Below, piece after piece: positions 52,790 to 61,218 of a DNA stretch of 64,000 nt. Position 1 is the stretch's first letter, and the number at the start of each line of letters is the position of its first letter. The notes under the pieces were generated by a model. The model did not search any database and was not told where the DNA came from. It was given only the letters and a program-made list of their open reading frames with translations. Source of the stretch: Mycobacterium vicinigordonae (GTDB lineage Bacteria; Actinomycetota; Actinomycetes; Mycobacteriales; Mycobacteriaceae); contig NZ_CP059165.1 of NCBI RefSeq assembly GCF_013466425.1, positions 6,076,001 to 6,140,000 of the forward strand. Reading direction: 5' to 3'. A program made the translations under genes and the position numbers.

Positions 52790-53398
52790 TGCGGTGCGCC
52801 AAGTCCCAGCGAGGCCGGCCCGCAGCGACTCGAGTGCCAGCTGGCACACCCGGGCCAGTTCACCCAGCGACCGGTCCGCACCGAGCATCCACACCTCCAT
52901 CGCGCCGAACACCGCGGCCGCGATGCTGCGCGCGATCACCGCGGTGCGCACCTTGGCGTCCGGCGTCTGGTTGGCCGCGCTGCGGCGTTGCAGCTGTGCG
53001 GCAATCGCCTCGGCGAAGTCGGTCTGCACATCCTGGATGTGCCGCACGATGCGACTAGGGTCCAGTTCGCCACCGCGCAGCGCAGCGACCTTCGTCACCG
53101 CCTCAACGTCGTAGGGAAAGGCGAAGATCGCAGTCTGCACCGAATCGATGATCGGTTCGTCGGCGGGCCGCGCGTCCAGCGCCGCACGAAACCAGTTGAG
53201 ACCGGTGTAGTCGGCGAACAGCAGATCGTGCTTGGACCGGAAGTGACGGTAGAAGGTGCGCAGGGACACCCCTGCGTCGGCGGCGATCTGCTCGGCCGAG
53301 GTCTCCTCGACACCCTGGGCAAGGAACCGGGCCAGCGCGGCCTGGCACAGCGCGTCCCGGGTGCGTTCGCTTCGCACCGTCTGCGCAGGCCTGACCAT
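52778..53398 (-). CDS. TetR-family transcriptional regulator, Rv3830c type
   Basis: 206-residue repressor-type regulator. The N-terminal helix-turn-helix is clear: TRDALCQAALARFLAQGVEETSAEQIAADAGVSLRTFYRHFRSKHDLLFADY (residues about 12-63). The C-terminal ligand domain is helical with no recognised signature. ATG 53398 gives the standard short lead before the DNA-binding domain; the open frame to 53488 crosses the operator. It is divergent from the DUF2834 gene and upstream of the oxidoreductase gene. Both flanks carry the same 22-bp palindrome, so it probably controls both neighbours and itself. Confidence 0.93.
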   Translation of the reverse strand: MVRPAQTVRSERTRDALCQAALARFLAQGVEETSAEQIAADAGVSLRTFYRHFRSKHDLLFADYTGLNWFRAALDARPADEPIIDSVQTAIFAFPYDVEAVTKVAALRGGELDPSRIVRHIQDVQTDFAEAIAAQLQRRSAANQTPDAKVRTAVIARSIAAAVFGAMEVWMLGADRSLGELARVCQLALESLRAGLAGTWRTAVSS

Positions 53399-53423
53399 GG
53401 CAGACAACGTACCCCAGGAAGTT

Positions 53424-53445
53424 GTTATGACAATATTGACAAAAC
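53424..53445. promoter_or_regulatory. Candidate TetR operator between tetR and the DUF2834 gene
   Basis: GTTATGACA-N4-TGACAAAAC, 7 of 9 arm positions complementary, same geometry as the site at 52768-52789; the right arm TGACRAAAC is shared. It lies 26 nt from each divergent start codon, fitting autoregulation. Confidence 0.75.
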
Positions 53446-53471
53446 TTCGGCGCCGGGGTGAGACTTCGGCA

Positions 53472-53978
53472 ATGGTCTCGCTGCTCACTCACGCCGTCCT
53501 CGGTATCGCCGTGATTTTCTGGATCGTCAGATCGAACCCGGCGGTCTACGCCAAACCCGCGGACGGACCCTTGTTCTCGCCTTTGGAAATCGTCTACTAC
53601 GTCGTGGGCGTCGCCTCGATCGCGCTGGGGTGGTACTTCAACATCCGCTTCGTGCAGGGGTACGCCCCGCAGGGGATCAGTGGGACGCACAACCCCATCT
53701 GGGGGCCCGGCAGCTGGACGCAGTACATCCAGTTGATGTTCGTCAATCCCGCTGCGGGCTCCGCCGGCCAGGATTACACGATCGCCAATGTCATTCTGCT
53801 ACCGCTGTTTTCGATCACCGACGGCTACCGCCGCGGGTTCAAGCGGCCGTGGCTGTTCTTCGTCAGCAGCCTGTTCACCAGCTTCGCGTTCGCCTTCGCG
53901 TTCTACTTCGCCACCATCGAGCGACAGCATCGGCACGAACGCGCGGCGGGCGTTGCGGCGCCGAAGCTGGCCGCCTAG
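53472..53978 (+). CDS. DUF2834-like membrane protein, Rv3831 type
   Basis: 168-residue polytopic protein of unknown function. Four hydrophobic segments are seen (LLTHAVLGIAVIFWIV; LEIVYYVVGVASIALGWYF; YTIANVILLPLFSITDGYRR; WLFFVSSLFTSFAFAFAFYFATI). The ITDGYRRGFKRPW sequence with the adjacent helix suggests DUF2834. ATG 53472 is preferred because upstream in-frame ATGs lie inside the palindromic operator or within the opposite tetR gene. It is divergent from tetR and so probably TetR-controlled together with the oxidoreductase. Confidence 0.82.
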   Translation: MVSLLTHAVLGIAVIFWIVRSNPAVYAKPADGPLFSPLEIVYYVVGVASIALGWYFNIRFVQGYAPQGISGTHNPIWGPGSWTQYIQLMFVNPAAGSAGQDYTIANVILLPLFSITDGYRRGFKRPWLFFVSSLFTSFAFAFAFYFATIERQHRHERAAGVAAPKLAA

Positions 53979-53997
53979 GCGTTTCGGCGCTCGATCC

Positions 53998-55119
53998 TTA
54001 GGCGCTCGGCCCTGAGGCGCTCACCCCGTCGCTGCGGCGGTCCATCAGGTGGTCGCCGTGGTGACAGGTCTGGTTGCCGCCACGGCGTTTGGCTACATAC
54101 ATCGCAGCATCGGCGGCGCAGATCAATTCGTTTAGGCGGGCTGGCGTGTCCAGTGCGGCCGGCACGCGGCGGCCGACCTCGGCGGCAGCCGTCCCGATGC
54201 TCCCGGTGATGTTGAAAGGCAACGCGGCGATGGCGTCGCAGAGCCGCTGCGCACGCGCGTATACCTCGGCCGGATGCCAGACATCAGCGATCACGAACTC
54301 CTCACCGCCCACCCGGCCGATCACCGCGGAATCGTCGGTGTGCTCCCGCAGTGCCTGCGCCACCGCCACCAGCGCGTCGTCGCCGGTGCTGTGCCCGAAG
54401 CGGTCATTGAGTTGTTTGAAGCGATCCAGGTCGATCACAGTGATCACCAGACAACCCGGATTCTGCCGCTCCAGCTGGCGCTTGGCGCGCAGATGGAAGG
54501 CGCGGCGATTCAGCAGACCAGTGAGCTGGTCATGTTCGGCCCGCATCGCGTCGATCCCCAGGACATGCGCTACGGCCTGGATACCGAAGGGCACTCCCAG
54601 GTTGAGCGTGATCACCACCGAAAATGCGCATGCCGCCGAGACAAAGCCGTACACACCCATCTGGCGCCACGCCTCCACGACGCCTATCGATGCCGCGACC
54701 AGGAAGTTGTACACCATCAGCGGAGCGGCGTGGAACAGCGCGATATAGCCTGCCATCGTCGCGAAGGTGGTGCAGGCCAACATCCCCGCAAGGGGATTGC
54801 TCTGGGCCAACGCGGCCAGCGCGATGCTGGCATTCGACAGCAGCGTGAAGCACACCGCTTGGCGGTGCGTCGGCCACCGCGATACCCACAGCAGCGCACC
54901 GACCGTCGCTCCGCCGACCGCACCCAGCGCACATGCCTGCTGGAACATCCCGCGCGGTCCCGTTGTGCTGAAGCTGGTCGCAAGGATCACGGCGGCCAAC
55001 GCCAGGCCGATAACCGCTATTGCGGCGCGGGTACGACCTGCCATTCCGCGGGCCTGCAGCAGGGATCCGAGCTGGTCGTAGTGATCAGGCTGACGCCACC
55101 ACACAGCAAACCAGCCCAT
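53998..55119 (-). CDS. Membrane-bound diguanylate cyclase (GGDEF domain)
   Basis: Predicted to make cyclic di-GMP from two GTP. The 373-residue protein has an N-terminal membrane module of about six helices (residues 30-190). After the start of the catalytic domain (EHDQLTGLLNRRAFH) come VIDLDRFKQLNDRFGHSTGDDALVAVA and the signature RVGGEEF, so the active loop is intact. No EAL or HD-GYP domain follows, and the inhibitory RxxD motif is not obvious before the signature. ATG 55119 has GGAGGTGA 8 nt upstream; the frame is open 11 codons further. This gene has no counterpart at the equivalent place in H37Rv, which has a single known GGDEF protein elsewhere (Rv1354c). Confidence 0.92.
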   Translation of the reverse strand: MGWFAVWWRQPDHYDQLGSLLQARGMAGRTRAAIAVIGLALAAVILATSFSTTGPRGMFQQACALGAVGGATVGALLWVSRWPTHRQAVCFTLLSNASIALAALAQSNPLAGMLACTTFATMAGYIALFHAAPLMVYNFLVAASIGVVEAWRQMGVYGFVSAACAFSVVITLNLGVPFGIQAVAHVLGIDAMRAEHDQLTGLLNRRAFHLRAKRQLERQNPGCLVITVIDLDRFKQLNDRFGHSTGDDALVAVAQALREHTDDSAVIGRVGGEEFVIADVWHPAEVYARAQRLCDAIAALPFNITGSIGTAAAEVGRRVPAALDTPARLNELICAADAAMYVAKRRGGNQTCHHGDHLMDRRSDGVSASGPSA

Positions 55120-55226
55120 CCTGGTCACCTCCCCCTGCGCTGCGCAAATCATAATTCAGCTGCATATCCGCAGCTAGGGGTCAAATTTCGCGGCTAGCAA
55201 CGCGTCGGAAACCATCCAGAAGCGGC

Positions 55227-56492
55227 TCAGACAGGGCTCACGGGCTCGAGCACCTCGGCACCAACGAACGGCGCCAGGGCGGCCGGCACCCGCACACTGC
55301 CGTCGGGCTGCTGGTGGTTCTCCAGCACCGCGACCAACCACCGGGTGGTGGCCAGCGTCCCATTGAGGGTGGCCGCGACCTGCGGTTTTCCGTTGGCGTC
55401 CCGGTATCGGGTGGCCAGCCGGCGGGCCTGGAACGTGGTGCAATTCGACGTCGACGTCAGCTCACGGTAGGTCTGCTGGGTGGGCACCCAGGCCTCGCAG
55501 TCGAACTTGCGGGCGGCCGATGAGCCCAAGTCACCGGCGGCCACATCGATCACCCGGTAGGGCACCTCGATCAGTGCGAGCATCTCGCGCTGCCAGCCCA
55601 GCAACAGCTGATGTTCGGCCTCGGCCTCCTCGGGCCGGCAGTAGACGAAACCCTCGACCTTGTCGAACTGGTGCACGCGGATGATGCCACGGGTGTCCTT
55701 GCCGTAGCTGCCGGCCTCGCGCCGGAAGCACGACGACCAGCCCGCGTACCGCAGCGGCCCGTCGGACAGGTCCAGAATCTCCCCGGAGTGGTACCCGGCC
55801 AGCGGTACCTCCGACGTGCCGACCAGGTACAGGTCATCGGCCTCGAGCCGGTACACCTCGTCGGCATGGGCGCCCAGGAATCCGGTACCGCTCATCACCT
55901 CGGGCCGCACCAGTACCGGCGGGATCATCGGGATGAAGCCGTTGTCCACCGCGACCCGCAGCGCCAGTTGCAGGAGTCCCAGCTGCAGCAGCGCACCACG
56001 GCCGGTCAGGAAATAGAACCGCGAGCCGGAGACTTTGGCGCCGCGCTGCATGTCGATGAGGCCCAGCGATTCGCCGAGCTCCAGATGGTCCTTCGGGTCC
56101 GCCAGCTGCGGCACGTCGCCCACCACTTCGAGAACCGCGAAGTCGGCTTCGCCACCGGCCGGTACCCCGTCGATGATGACGTTGGGAACGGCCATGTGCG
56201 CAGTCGTGAATGCCGCTTCAGCAGCCGCCTGGTCGGTCTCGGCGGCCTTCACCTGCTCGGCGAGGTCTTTGGCGCGCTGCAGCAGCGCGGGGCGTTCCTC
56301 CGGCGAGGCCTTCCCGACGGATTTGCTAGCGGCCTTCTGCTCGGCGCGCAGCGCATCCGCCGCCGAGATTGCGGCACGGCGTGCGGCATCGGCCTCCAAC
56401 AACGCTTCCACCGCCGCCGGGTCTTCGCCGCGGCTGAGTTGGGAACGTCGTACGGCGTCGGGGTCTTCCCGGAGCAGCTTTAGGTCGATCAC
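55227..56492 (-). CDS. serS: Seryl-tRNA synthetase
   Basis: Class II aminoacyl-tRNA synthetase charging tRNA-Ser (and tRNA-Sec where present). The 421-residue product matches mycobacterial SerS. The N-terminal coiled-coil arm spans about 25-105 ([43 protein letters not shown]). Motif 2 reads [32 protein letters not shown], and motif 3 is within [30 protein letters not shown]. The start is GTG 56492 (MIDLKLLR). It is divergent from the septum-formation-family gene, about 120 nt apart. Confidence 0.97.
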   Translation of the reverse strand: MIDLKLLREDPDAVRRSQLSRGEDPAAVEALLEADAARRAAISAADALRAEQKAASKSVGKASPEERPALLQRAKDLAEQVKAAETDQAAAEAAFTTAHMAVPNVIIDGVPAGGEADFAVLEVVGDVPQLADPKDHLELGESLGLIDMQRGAKVSGSRFYFLTGRGALLQLGLLQLALRVAVDNGFIPMIPPVLVRPEVMSGTGFLGAHADEVYRLEADDLYLVGTSEVPLAGYHSGEILDLSDGPLRYAGWSSCFRREAGSYGKDTRGIIRVHQFDKVEGFVYCRPEEAEAEHQLLLGWQREMLALIEVPYRVIDVAAGDLGSSAARKFDCEAWVPTQQTYRELTSTSNCTTFQARRLATRYRDANGKPQVAATLNGTLATTRWLVAVLENHQQPDGSVRVPAALAPFVGAEVLEPVSPV

Positions 56493-56613
56493 GGCCGCAA
56501 GATTACTTTTGCGTGGTTTCAGGGGTCGCGGCAGCCAGCCAGGGCTCCGTCCCTTGTCTCACATCTGCAACATTGGTAACACCCCTGGGTGGGTGCTGTC
56601 AGAATGGGAACCA

Positions 56614-58038
56614 ATGTTGGACGCGCCGGAGAAAGATCCGAAACCCGAGAACCCCGCCGATGGCGAGGTCGACGAGTCGTCAGCGACCACCGACGAAGCG
56701 ACGCTGATTGACGATTCCGGAACGCTCGCCGACGAGTCGGATGACGAAACGGACGACGCTGCCCCAGTCTCCGGAGGTTTCCGCTGGCCTACTCCGCTGC
56801 AGGCCTCCGCAACTAGGCGGGCACTGTTGCTGACTGCCCTGGGCGCACTGCTGATCGCCGGCCTGCTCACCGCGTTACCGAACTTCGGCACTGGACCGGA
56901 TCGGCTGGCTGGCTACATCAACAACGACCCGCTGCCCAATACCGGCTCCAAGACGAACACCGCATTCAGCCGCGCCAACAGCGGCGACTGCCTGAACTGG
57001 CCGGACGGCACACCGGAGTCCGCCACTATCGTCAGCTGCGCCGACGACCATAGGTTCGAGGTCGCCGAAGCGGTAGACCTGCGGACCTTTCCGGGTTCGG
57101 AGTACGGACCCAGTGCCGCTCCCCCGTCGCCGGCCCGTATCCAGCAGATCAACACCGAACAGTGCGAGCCCGCCGTCCGTCGTTACCTGGGCACCAAGTT
57201 CGACCCCAACAGCAAATTCACCGTCAGCATGCTGTGGTCGGGTGACCATGCCTGGCACCAGGGCGGCGAGCGCCGGATGCTGTGCGGTCTGCAGCTGCCA
57301 GGCCCGAACAACCAACAGGTCGCCTTCAAGGGCAAGGTCGCCGACATCGACCAATCCAAGGTCTGGCCCGACGGCACCTGCCTGGGCATTGACCCGGCCA
57401 CCAACCAGCCGGTGGACGTCCCGGTCGACTGCGGGGCACCGCACGCGATGGAGGTCACCGGCACCGTCAACCTGGCCGAGAGGTTCCCCAACGGGTTCCC
57501 TGCCGAGGCAGATCAAGACGGGTTCATCAAAGATTCCTGCACCAAGATGACCGACGCTTACCTGGCGCCGACCAAGTTACGCACCACCACTCTGACTCTG
57601 ATCTACCCGACCGTGTCGCTGCCCAGCTGGTCGGCGGGCAACCGCGAGGTCGCGTGCAGCATCGGCGCGACGTTGGGCAACGGCGGCTGGGCCACGCTGG
57701 TGAACAGCGCGAAGGGTCCGTTGTTGATCAACGGCCAGCAGCCGGTGCCCCCGCCCGACATTCCCCAGGAGCGGCTCAGCCTGCCGCAGATTCCGGCTCA
57801 GCTGCCGACACAACAACCCTCAGCGCCAACCCAACAGCAGGCCCCGACCACGCCGCCGGGCAACCAGCACCTGCCCAACCAGCAGCCGGTGGTGACACCG
57901 ACGCGCGCGCCCTCCTCGCCGGCGTCGGAAGTCCCGCCCGCCCCGGCGCAACCCGCTCCGGCGCCGCCTGCTGACGGTGGCGGCCCGCCGCCTGCCCCGG
58001 CACCCGAAGGTCCCCCGCCTGGCGAACCCCCGGCCTAG
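56614..58038 (+). CDS. Membrane protein of the septum-formation family, Rv3835 type
   Basis: 474-residue single-pass protein. Residues 1-65 are acidic and cytosolic (ATTDEATLIDDSGTLADESD), a membrane helix follows at about 68-90 (ALLLTALGALLIAGLLTALP), then an extracytoplasmic domain with paired cysteines and two internally similar halves (GDCLNWPDG...SCADDHRFEVAEAVDL; GTCLGIDPATNQ...DCGAPHAMEVTGTVNL), as in the septum-formation Pfam family. The last 100 residues are Pro/Gln/Ala-rich. ATG 56614 starts at the right distance from the helix; a long upstream open frame only shadows serS. It overlaps nothing, and the zincin gene begins 16 nt downstream. Confidence 0.88.
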   Translation: MLDAPEKDPKPENPADGEVDESSATTDEATLIDDSGTLADESDDETDDAAPVSGGFRWPTPLQASATRRALLLTALGALLIAGLLTALPNFGTGPDRLAGYINNDPLPNTGSKTNTAFSRANSGDCLNWPDGTPESATIVSCADDHRFEVAEAVDLRTFPGSEYGPSAAPPSPARIQQINTEQCEPAVRRYLGTKFDPNSKFTVSMLWSGDHAWHQGGERRMLCGLQLPGPNNQQVAFKGKVADIDQSKVWPDGTCLGIDPATNQPVDVPVDCGAPHAMEVTGTVNLAERFPNGFPAEADQDGFIKDSCTKMTDAYLAPTKLRTTTLTLIYPTVSLPSWSAGNREVACSIGATLGNGGWATLVNSAKGPLLINGQQPVPPPDIPQERLSLPQIPAQLPTQQPSAPTQQQAPTTPPGNQHLPNQQPVVTPTRAPSSPASEVPPAPAQPAPAPPADGGGPPPAPAPEGPPPGEPPA

Positions 58039-58054
58039 CGGCGTGGGCGTGCGG

Positions 58055-58393
58055 ATGAACCCACAGCGGTTCGACGAGCTGGTCTCCGACGCACTCGATC
58101 AGATTCCCGCCGAGCTGACAGCTGCCATGGACAACGTCGTGGTGTTGGTCGACGATCGCCACCCCGACGACGACGGGTTGCTCGGCCTGTACGAAGGGGT
58201 GGCGTTGACCGAGCGCGATTCCGACTACGCCGGAGCCTTGCCGGATGCGATCACCATCTACCGCGAGGCGTTGCTGGACGTATGCGAATCCGAGGAGGAG
58301 GTCGTGGAGCAGGTGGCGATCACGGTGATCCATGAAATCGCCCACCATTTCGGCATCGACGACGACCGGCTCGACGAACTGGGCTGGGGCTGA
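58055..58393 (+). CDS. Minimal zincin-like metallopeptidase, Rv3836 type
   Basis: 112-residue protein of the small zincin family (DUF1025 or metallopeptidase family), usually cytosolic. The zinc motif HEIAHHFGIDDDRLDELGW gives HExxH with a downstream Asp/Glu as possible third ligand. The N-terminal MNPQRFDELVSDALDQIPAEL is typical. ATG 58055 is used; GTG codons at 58049 and 58043 are alternatives in the same frame. It follows the Rv3835-type gene by 16 nt and is probably in the same transcript. Confidence 0.9.
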   Translation: MNPQRFDELVSDALDQIPAELTAAMDNVVVLVDDRHPDDDGLLGLYEGVALTERDSDYAGALPDAITIYREALLDVCESEEEVVEQVAITVIHEIAHHFGIDDDRLDELGWG

Positions 58394-58458
58394 TCATTTA
58401 CGGCCCGGAACCGGCGGGGCAGCTCGGATTTGTCGGCATCCGGTGTTATGAACGGCGT

Positions 58459-58683
58459 ATGAGCACAGGCTGCCGCGACTGCCGGGCCGGCTTAGAGCAC
58501 TGCCACGGCACCTTGATTCTTCACTCTATGAGCAGGCCCGAATGCACCGAGTCGGACTGCACGGTTCCGGAGCTATTCACCCACGCGTTCGTCATCGACT
58601 GCGATGCGGTCGGGTGCGACTGCGCCAGGTCGGCGAGTTTGGACGAAGACGAAGGGGGATCAGCCCATCGGGTCGGTGCTTGA
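58459..58683 (+). CDS. Small cysteine-rich protein of unknown function
   Basis: 74-residue protein with eight cysteines (5, 8, 15, 29, 34, 48, 53, 55) and three histidines before residue 45. The CxxC-x6-C start and later CDAVGCDC suggest metal or Fe-S binding rather than chance. ATG 58459, 65 nt after the zincin stop. The 3' end overlaps the convergent histidine-phosphatase gene by 24 nt. Cys content, lack of frame conflict and position behind two same-strand genes argue that it is real, but I cannot assign a family. Confidence 0.65.
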   Translation: MSTGCRDCRAGLEHCHGTLILHSMSRPECTESDCTVPELFTHAFVIDCDAVGCDCARSASLDEDEGGSAHRVGA

Positions 58684-59358
58684 CGCGACGGCGTCCTGCA
58701 CCGGTGTGACGGTTGGTTCCGGGTAGAAGGGCGGGGTGAGAGCACCCCACTGCAGGCAGCTCCACCGCCCGTCGGTGATCGGGGCCAGCACCACCGATTC
58801 GGCGTTGTTCAGCGGGTTGTCCAGCACGAAACTGCCGTCCACGCCGGCCAGCACGGCCGACGCGAGCCGGATCGCTGCGCCATGACTGACCACCACGATG
58901 TCGCCTTGCCAGGCGTCGTCGTCCAGGTAGCGCATCCGCAGATCGGTGAGCACCGGCACGTAGCGGTCCAACACCTCTTGAGCGGTCTCGCCGCCGGGTA
59001 ACGGCACGCGCAGATCTCCGAGATGCCAGCGCTTGTAGATGGCGTTGAATTCGGCGACTGCATCGTCGTCGTTGCGGTTCTCCAACTCGCCGACCTGCAC
59101 CTCGTGGATGCCGGAGAGTTGCTGTGCCGCCACGTCGAGTTCCGCACCGATCACTGCCGCAGTCTCCGACGCCCGGGTGGCCACCGAATGCGCCAGGATG
59201 GCGGGTCGGCGCCGCGGGCCCGACCTGCGCTGCGCGAAGGCCCGCGCCTGGTCGCGGCCCAGTGGCGTCAGCGCAGCCCCGGGCGGCACGGTGTCCAACC
59301 GGCGCTCGACGTTGCCGAACGATTGCCCGTGTCGCAGCAATACCAACCGTCCGCTCAT
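58660..59358 (-). CDS. Histidine-phosphatase (phosphoglycerate-mutase-like), Rv3837c type
   Basis: 232-residue member of the histidine phosphatase superfamily, equal in length to H37Rv Rv3837c. The phosphorylatable His is in LVLLRHGQSFGNVE; the second His is in VVVSHGAAIRLASAVL; Arg/Glu contacts include SVATRASETA. Related mycobacterial proteins include GpgP, but this one cannot be assigned a substrate by sequence. ATG 59358 overlaps the pheA stop by 4 nt (ATGA), so it is co-translated with prephenate dehydratase. Confidence 0.93.
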   Translation of the reverse strand: MSGRLVLLRHGQSFGNVERRLDTVPPGAALTPLGRDQARAFAQRRSGPRRRPAILAHSVATRASETAAVIGAELDVAAQQLSGIHEVQVGELENRNDDDAVAEFNAIYKRWHLGDLRVPLPGGETAQEVLDRYVPVLTDLRMRYLDDDAWQGDIVVVSHGAAIRLASAVLAGVDGSFVLDNPLNNAESVVLAPITDGRWSCLQWGALTPPFYPEPTVTPVQDAVASSTDPMG

Positions 59359-60284
59359 TGCGGCACCTCCCCCTGTCCGTCCCGCAACCGCGCCAGCCAG
59401 CCCGACGCTTCCGCCGACACCGGCGGCAACGCCCCCGCGGGCTGGCCGGTGGGCCAGGAACCCAAATAGCGCACGTCGACACAACGACGGTGCAGCGCCT
59501 TGAGTGCCTCGGCGACGGCGTCGTCGTCGATGTGTCCCACACAGTCGACGAAAAACATGTAGGTGCCCAGCCCGGTCCGGGTGGGTCTTGATTCGATGCG
59601 GGTCAGGTCGATACCGCGGATTCCGAATTCGGTGAGCACCAGCAGCAGGGCGCCGGGTGCGTTCTCGATCCGCAGGACCACCGACGTGCGGTCGGCCCCG
59701 GTGCGAGCCGGCGCCGGACCGGGCGAGCCGATCAGCACGAACCGGGTGCGTGCGCCGGACTCGTCCACCACGCCTTCGGCCAGGGCTGGCAGTGCGTAGT
59801 GGGTGGCCGCCAACGGCGACGTCACCGCAGCGTCGACGCGGCCCTCTACAACCTGCCGGGCGGCGTCGGCGTTGGAGTATGCCGGGCACAGTTCGACGGC
59901 GGGCAGGTGTGCGGCGAGCCATTGCCGCACCTGCGCTGCGGCCACCGGGAAGGCGGCCACGCTGTGGATGTCGGCGGCGCTCCGCCCGGGTTGCGCGACG
60001 ATGGTGAAGGCCACCTCCAGCGTCGTCTCGGCGAATATCTGTAGTGGCGAGCCGATGGCCAGACTGTCCAGGGTTGGTGCCAGCGATCCGTCGATCGAGT
60101 TCTCGATCGGTGCGCACGCGTAATCCGCGGCGGCATTTCGCACCGCGTCCAGGGCCGCAGGCGTGCTCTCTACCGGGATGCGGTCAACGGGGCCGCACTC
60201 GGGGACCAGTCCAGCGTCCACGATTTGAAGCAGCGCGGCCTCAGTGAAGGTCCCCTCCGGACCGAGGTATGCGATGCGGGTCAC
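59355..60284 (-). CDS. pheA: Prephenate dehydratase
   Basis: Converts prephenate to phenylpyruvate for phenylalanine synthesis. The 309-residue product has the catalytic domain motifs GPEGTFTEAAL, YACAPIENSIDGSLAPTLD, SNADAARQVVEG, TSPLAATHYAL and the T-R-F catalytic triplet in ARTRFVLIG. The C-terminal ACT domain shows the Phe-binding motifs GALLLVLTEFGIRGIDLTRIESRP, so feedback inhibition by phenylalanine is expected. GTG 60284 start. Divergent from the DUF2470 gene; the two are separated by 98 nt containing IdeR boxes. Confidence 0.96.
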   Translation of the reverse strand: MTRIAYLGPEGTFTEAALLQIVDAGLVPECGPVDRIPVESTPAALDAVRNAAADYACAPIENSIDGSLAPTLDSLAIGSPLQIFAETTLEVAFTIVAQPGRSAADIHSVAAFPVAAAQVRQWLAAHLPAVELCPAYSNADAARQVVEGRVDAAVTSPLAATHYALPALAEGVVDESGARTRFVLIGSPGPAPARTGADRTSVVLRIENAPGALLLVLTEFGIRGIDLTRIESRPTRTGLGTYMFFVDCVGHIDDDAVAEALKALHRRCVDVRYLGSWPTGQPAGALPPVSAEASGWLARLRDGQGEVPQ

Positions 60285-60332
60285 ACGCCCAACCCTAACG
60301 GCGCCCCACCACCCACCGTCGCCCCTTGCGAC

Positions 60333-60366
60333 CTAGCTTAGCCTAAGTTACGTTAGGCTTACCTAA
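60333..60366. promoter_or_regulatory. Tandem overlapping IdeR (iron) boxes upstream of the DUF2470 gene
   Basis: Site 60348-60366 matches the IdeR consensus TTAGGTTAGGCTAACCTAA at 17 of 19 positions. An overlapping site at 60333-60351 matches 13 of 19. They lie 17-50 nt before the GTG at 60383, the right place for iron-dependent repression. The H37Rv counterpart Rv3839 is a known IdeR-regulated gene. Confidence 0.9.
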
Positions 60367-60382
60367 AAAGCAGGAGGTAAGC

Positions 60383-61168
60383 GTGTTACCGGTCACACAT
60401 CCGACGCCGACCACAGCCGAGCGTATCCGCAGCGCCTGCGCGCGGGCCGGCGGCGCCCTGTTGGCGGTCGAGAACGCGGATCCGGTCGCCACCGCTGTAC
60501 ACCACCTGCTTTATGACGGCACCTTCGCCGTGGCGGTCCCCACCGGCTCCCCGGGCTGCGACGCCGACTGCGGATCGCAAGCGCTGCTGGAGCTGACGGA
60601 CTATGCGCCGTTGCCGGTGCGCGAGCCGGTCCGCTCCCTGGTCTGGGTCCGCGGCCGATTGCACCGAGTCCCGCCGGGGGCGGTGGCCAAGGTGCTCGAC
60701 CTGATCGCCACCGAGAACCCGAACCCGGTGTTGTTGCAGGTCGACACCCCCAAGTCCAGCCCCGCCGACGACGATGAGATGCGGTACACGCTGCTGCGTC
60801 TGGAGATCGACTCCGTCGTGGTCACCGACGCGACTGGCGCAGAGCCCGTCAGCGTCGGAGACCTGCTCGCGGCGCGACCCGACCCGTTCTGCGAAATCGA
60901 GTCGACGCTGCTGTGGCACCTCGCCACCTCTCACAACGACGTGGTGGCGCGGCTGGTTGCCCGGCTGCCCGCACCGTTGCGCCGCGGACATGTGCGTCCG
61001 CTGGGCCTGGACCGTTACGGGGTGCGCTTCCGTGTCGAGGCGAACGACGGGGACCGTGACATCCGGCTGCCGTTCCACAAGCCGGTCGACGACATGAACG
61101 GCCTGAGCCAGGCCATCCGGGTACTGATGGGCTGCCCCTTCGTCAACGGGCTGCGCGCACGCCCGTAA
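60383..61168 (+). CDS. DUF2470-domain protein, Rv3839 type, iron regulated
   Basis: 261-residue protein of unknown exact role, related by its C-terminal DUF2470 domain to heme-utilization proteins of the HugZ type. The N-terminal half has a HugZ-like split-barrel pattern (HHLLYDGTFAVAVPTGS; LTDYAPLPVREPVRSLVWVRGRL). The C-terminal domain includes ASHNDVVARLVARLPAP-like and VEANDGDRDIRLPFHKPVDDMNGLSQAIRVLMG stretches. GTG 60383 follows AGGAGGTAAGC, a strong ribosome-binding site. IdeR boxes overlap its promoter, so it should be induced by iron starvation. Heme binding or degradation is an inference. Confidence 0.88.
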   Translation: MLPVTHPTPTTAERIRSACARAGGALLAVENADPVATAVHHLLYDGTFAVAVPTGSPGCDADCGSQALLELTDYAPLPVREPVRSLVWVRGRLHRVPPGAVAKVLDLIATENPNPVLLQVDTPKSSPADDDEMRYTLLRLEIDSVVVTDATGAEPVSVGDLLAARPDPFCEIESTLLWHLATSHNDVVARLVARLPAPLRRGHVRPLGLDRYGVRFRVEANDGDRDIRLPFHKPVDDMNGLSQAIRVLMGCPFVNGLRARP

Positions 61169-61218
61169 ACCCACGTCACCGGCTACCCGAGCGCGGATCG
61201 ACCGCGTAAGTTGACCGG

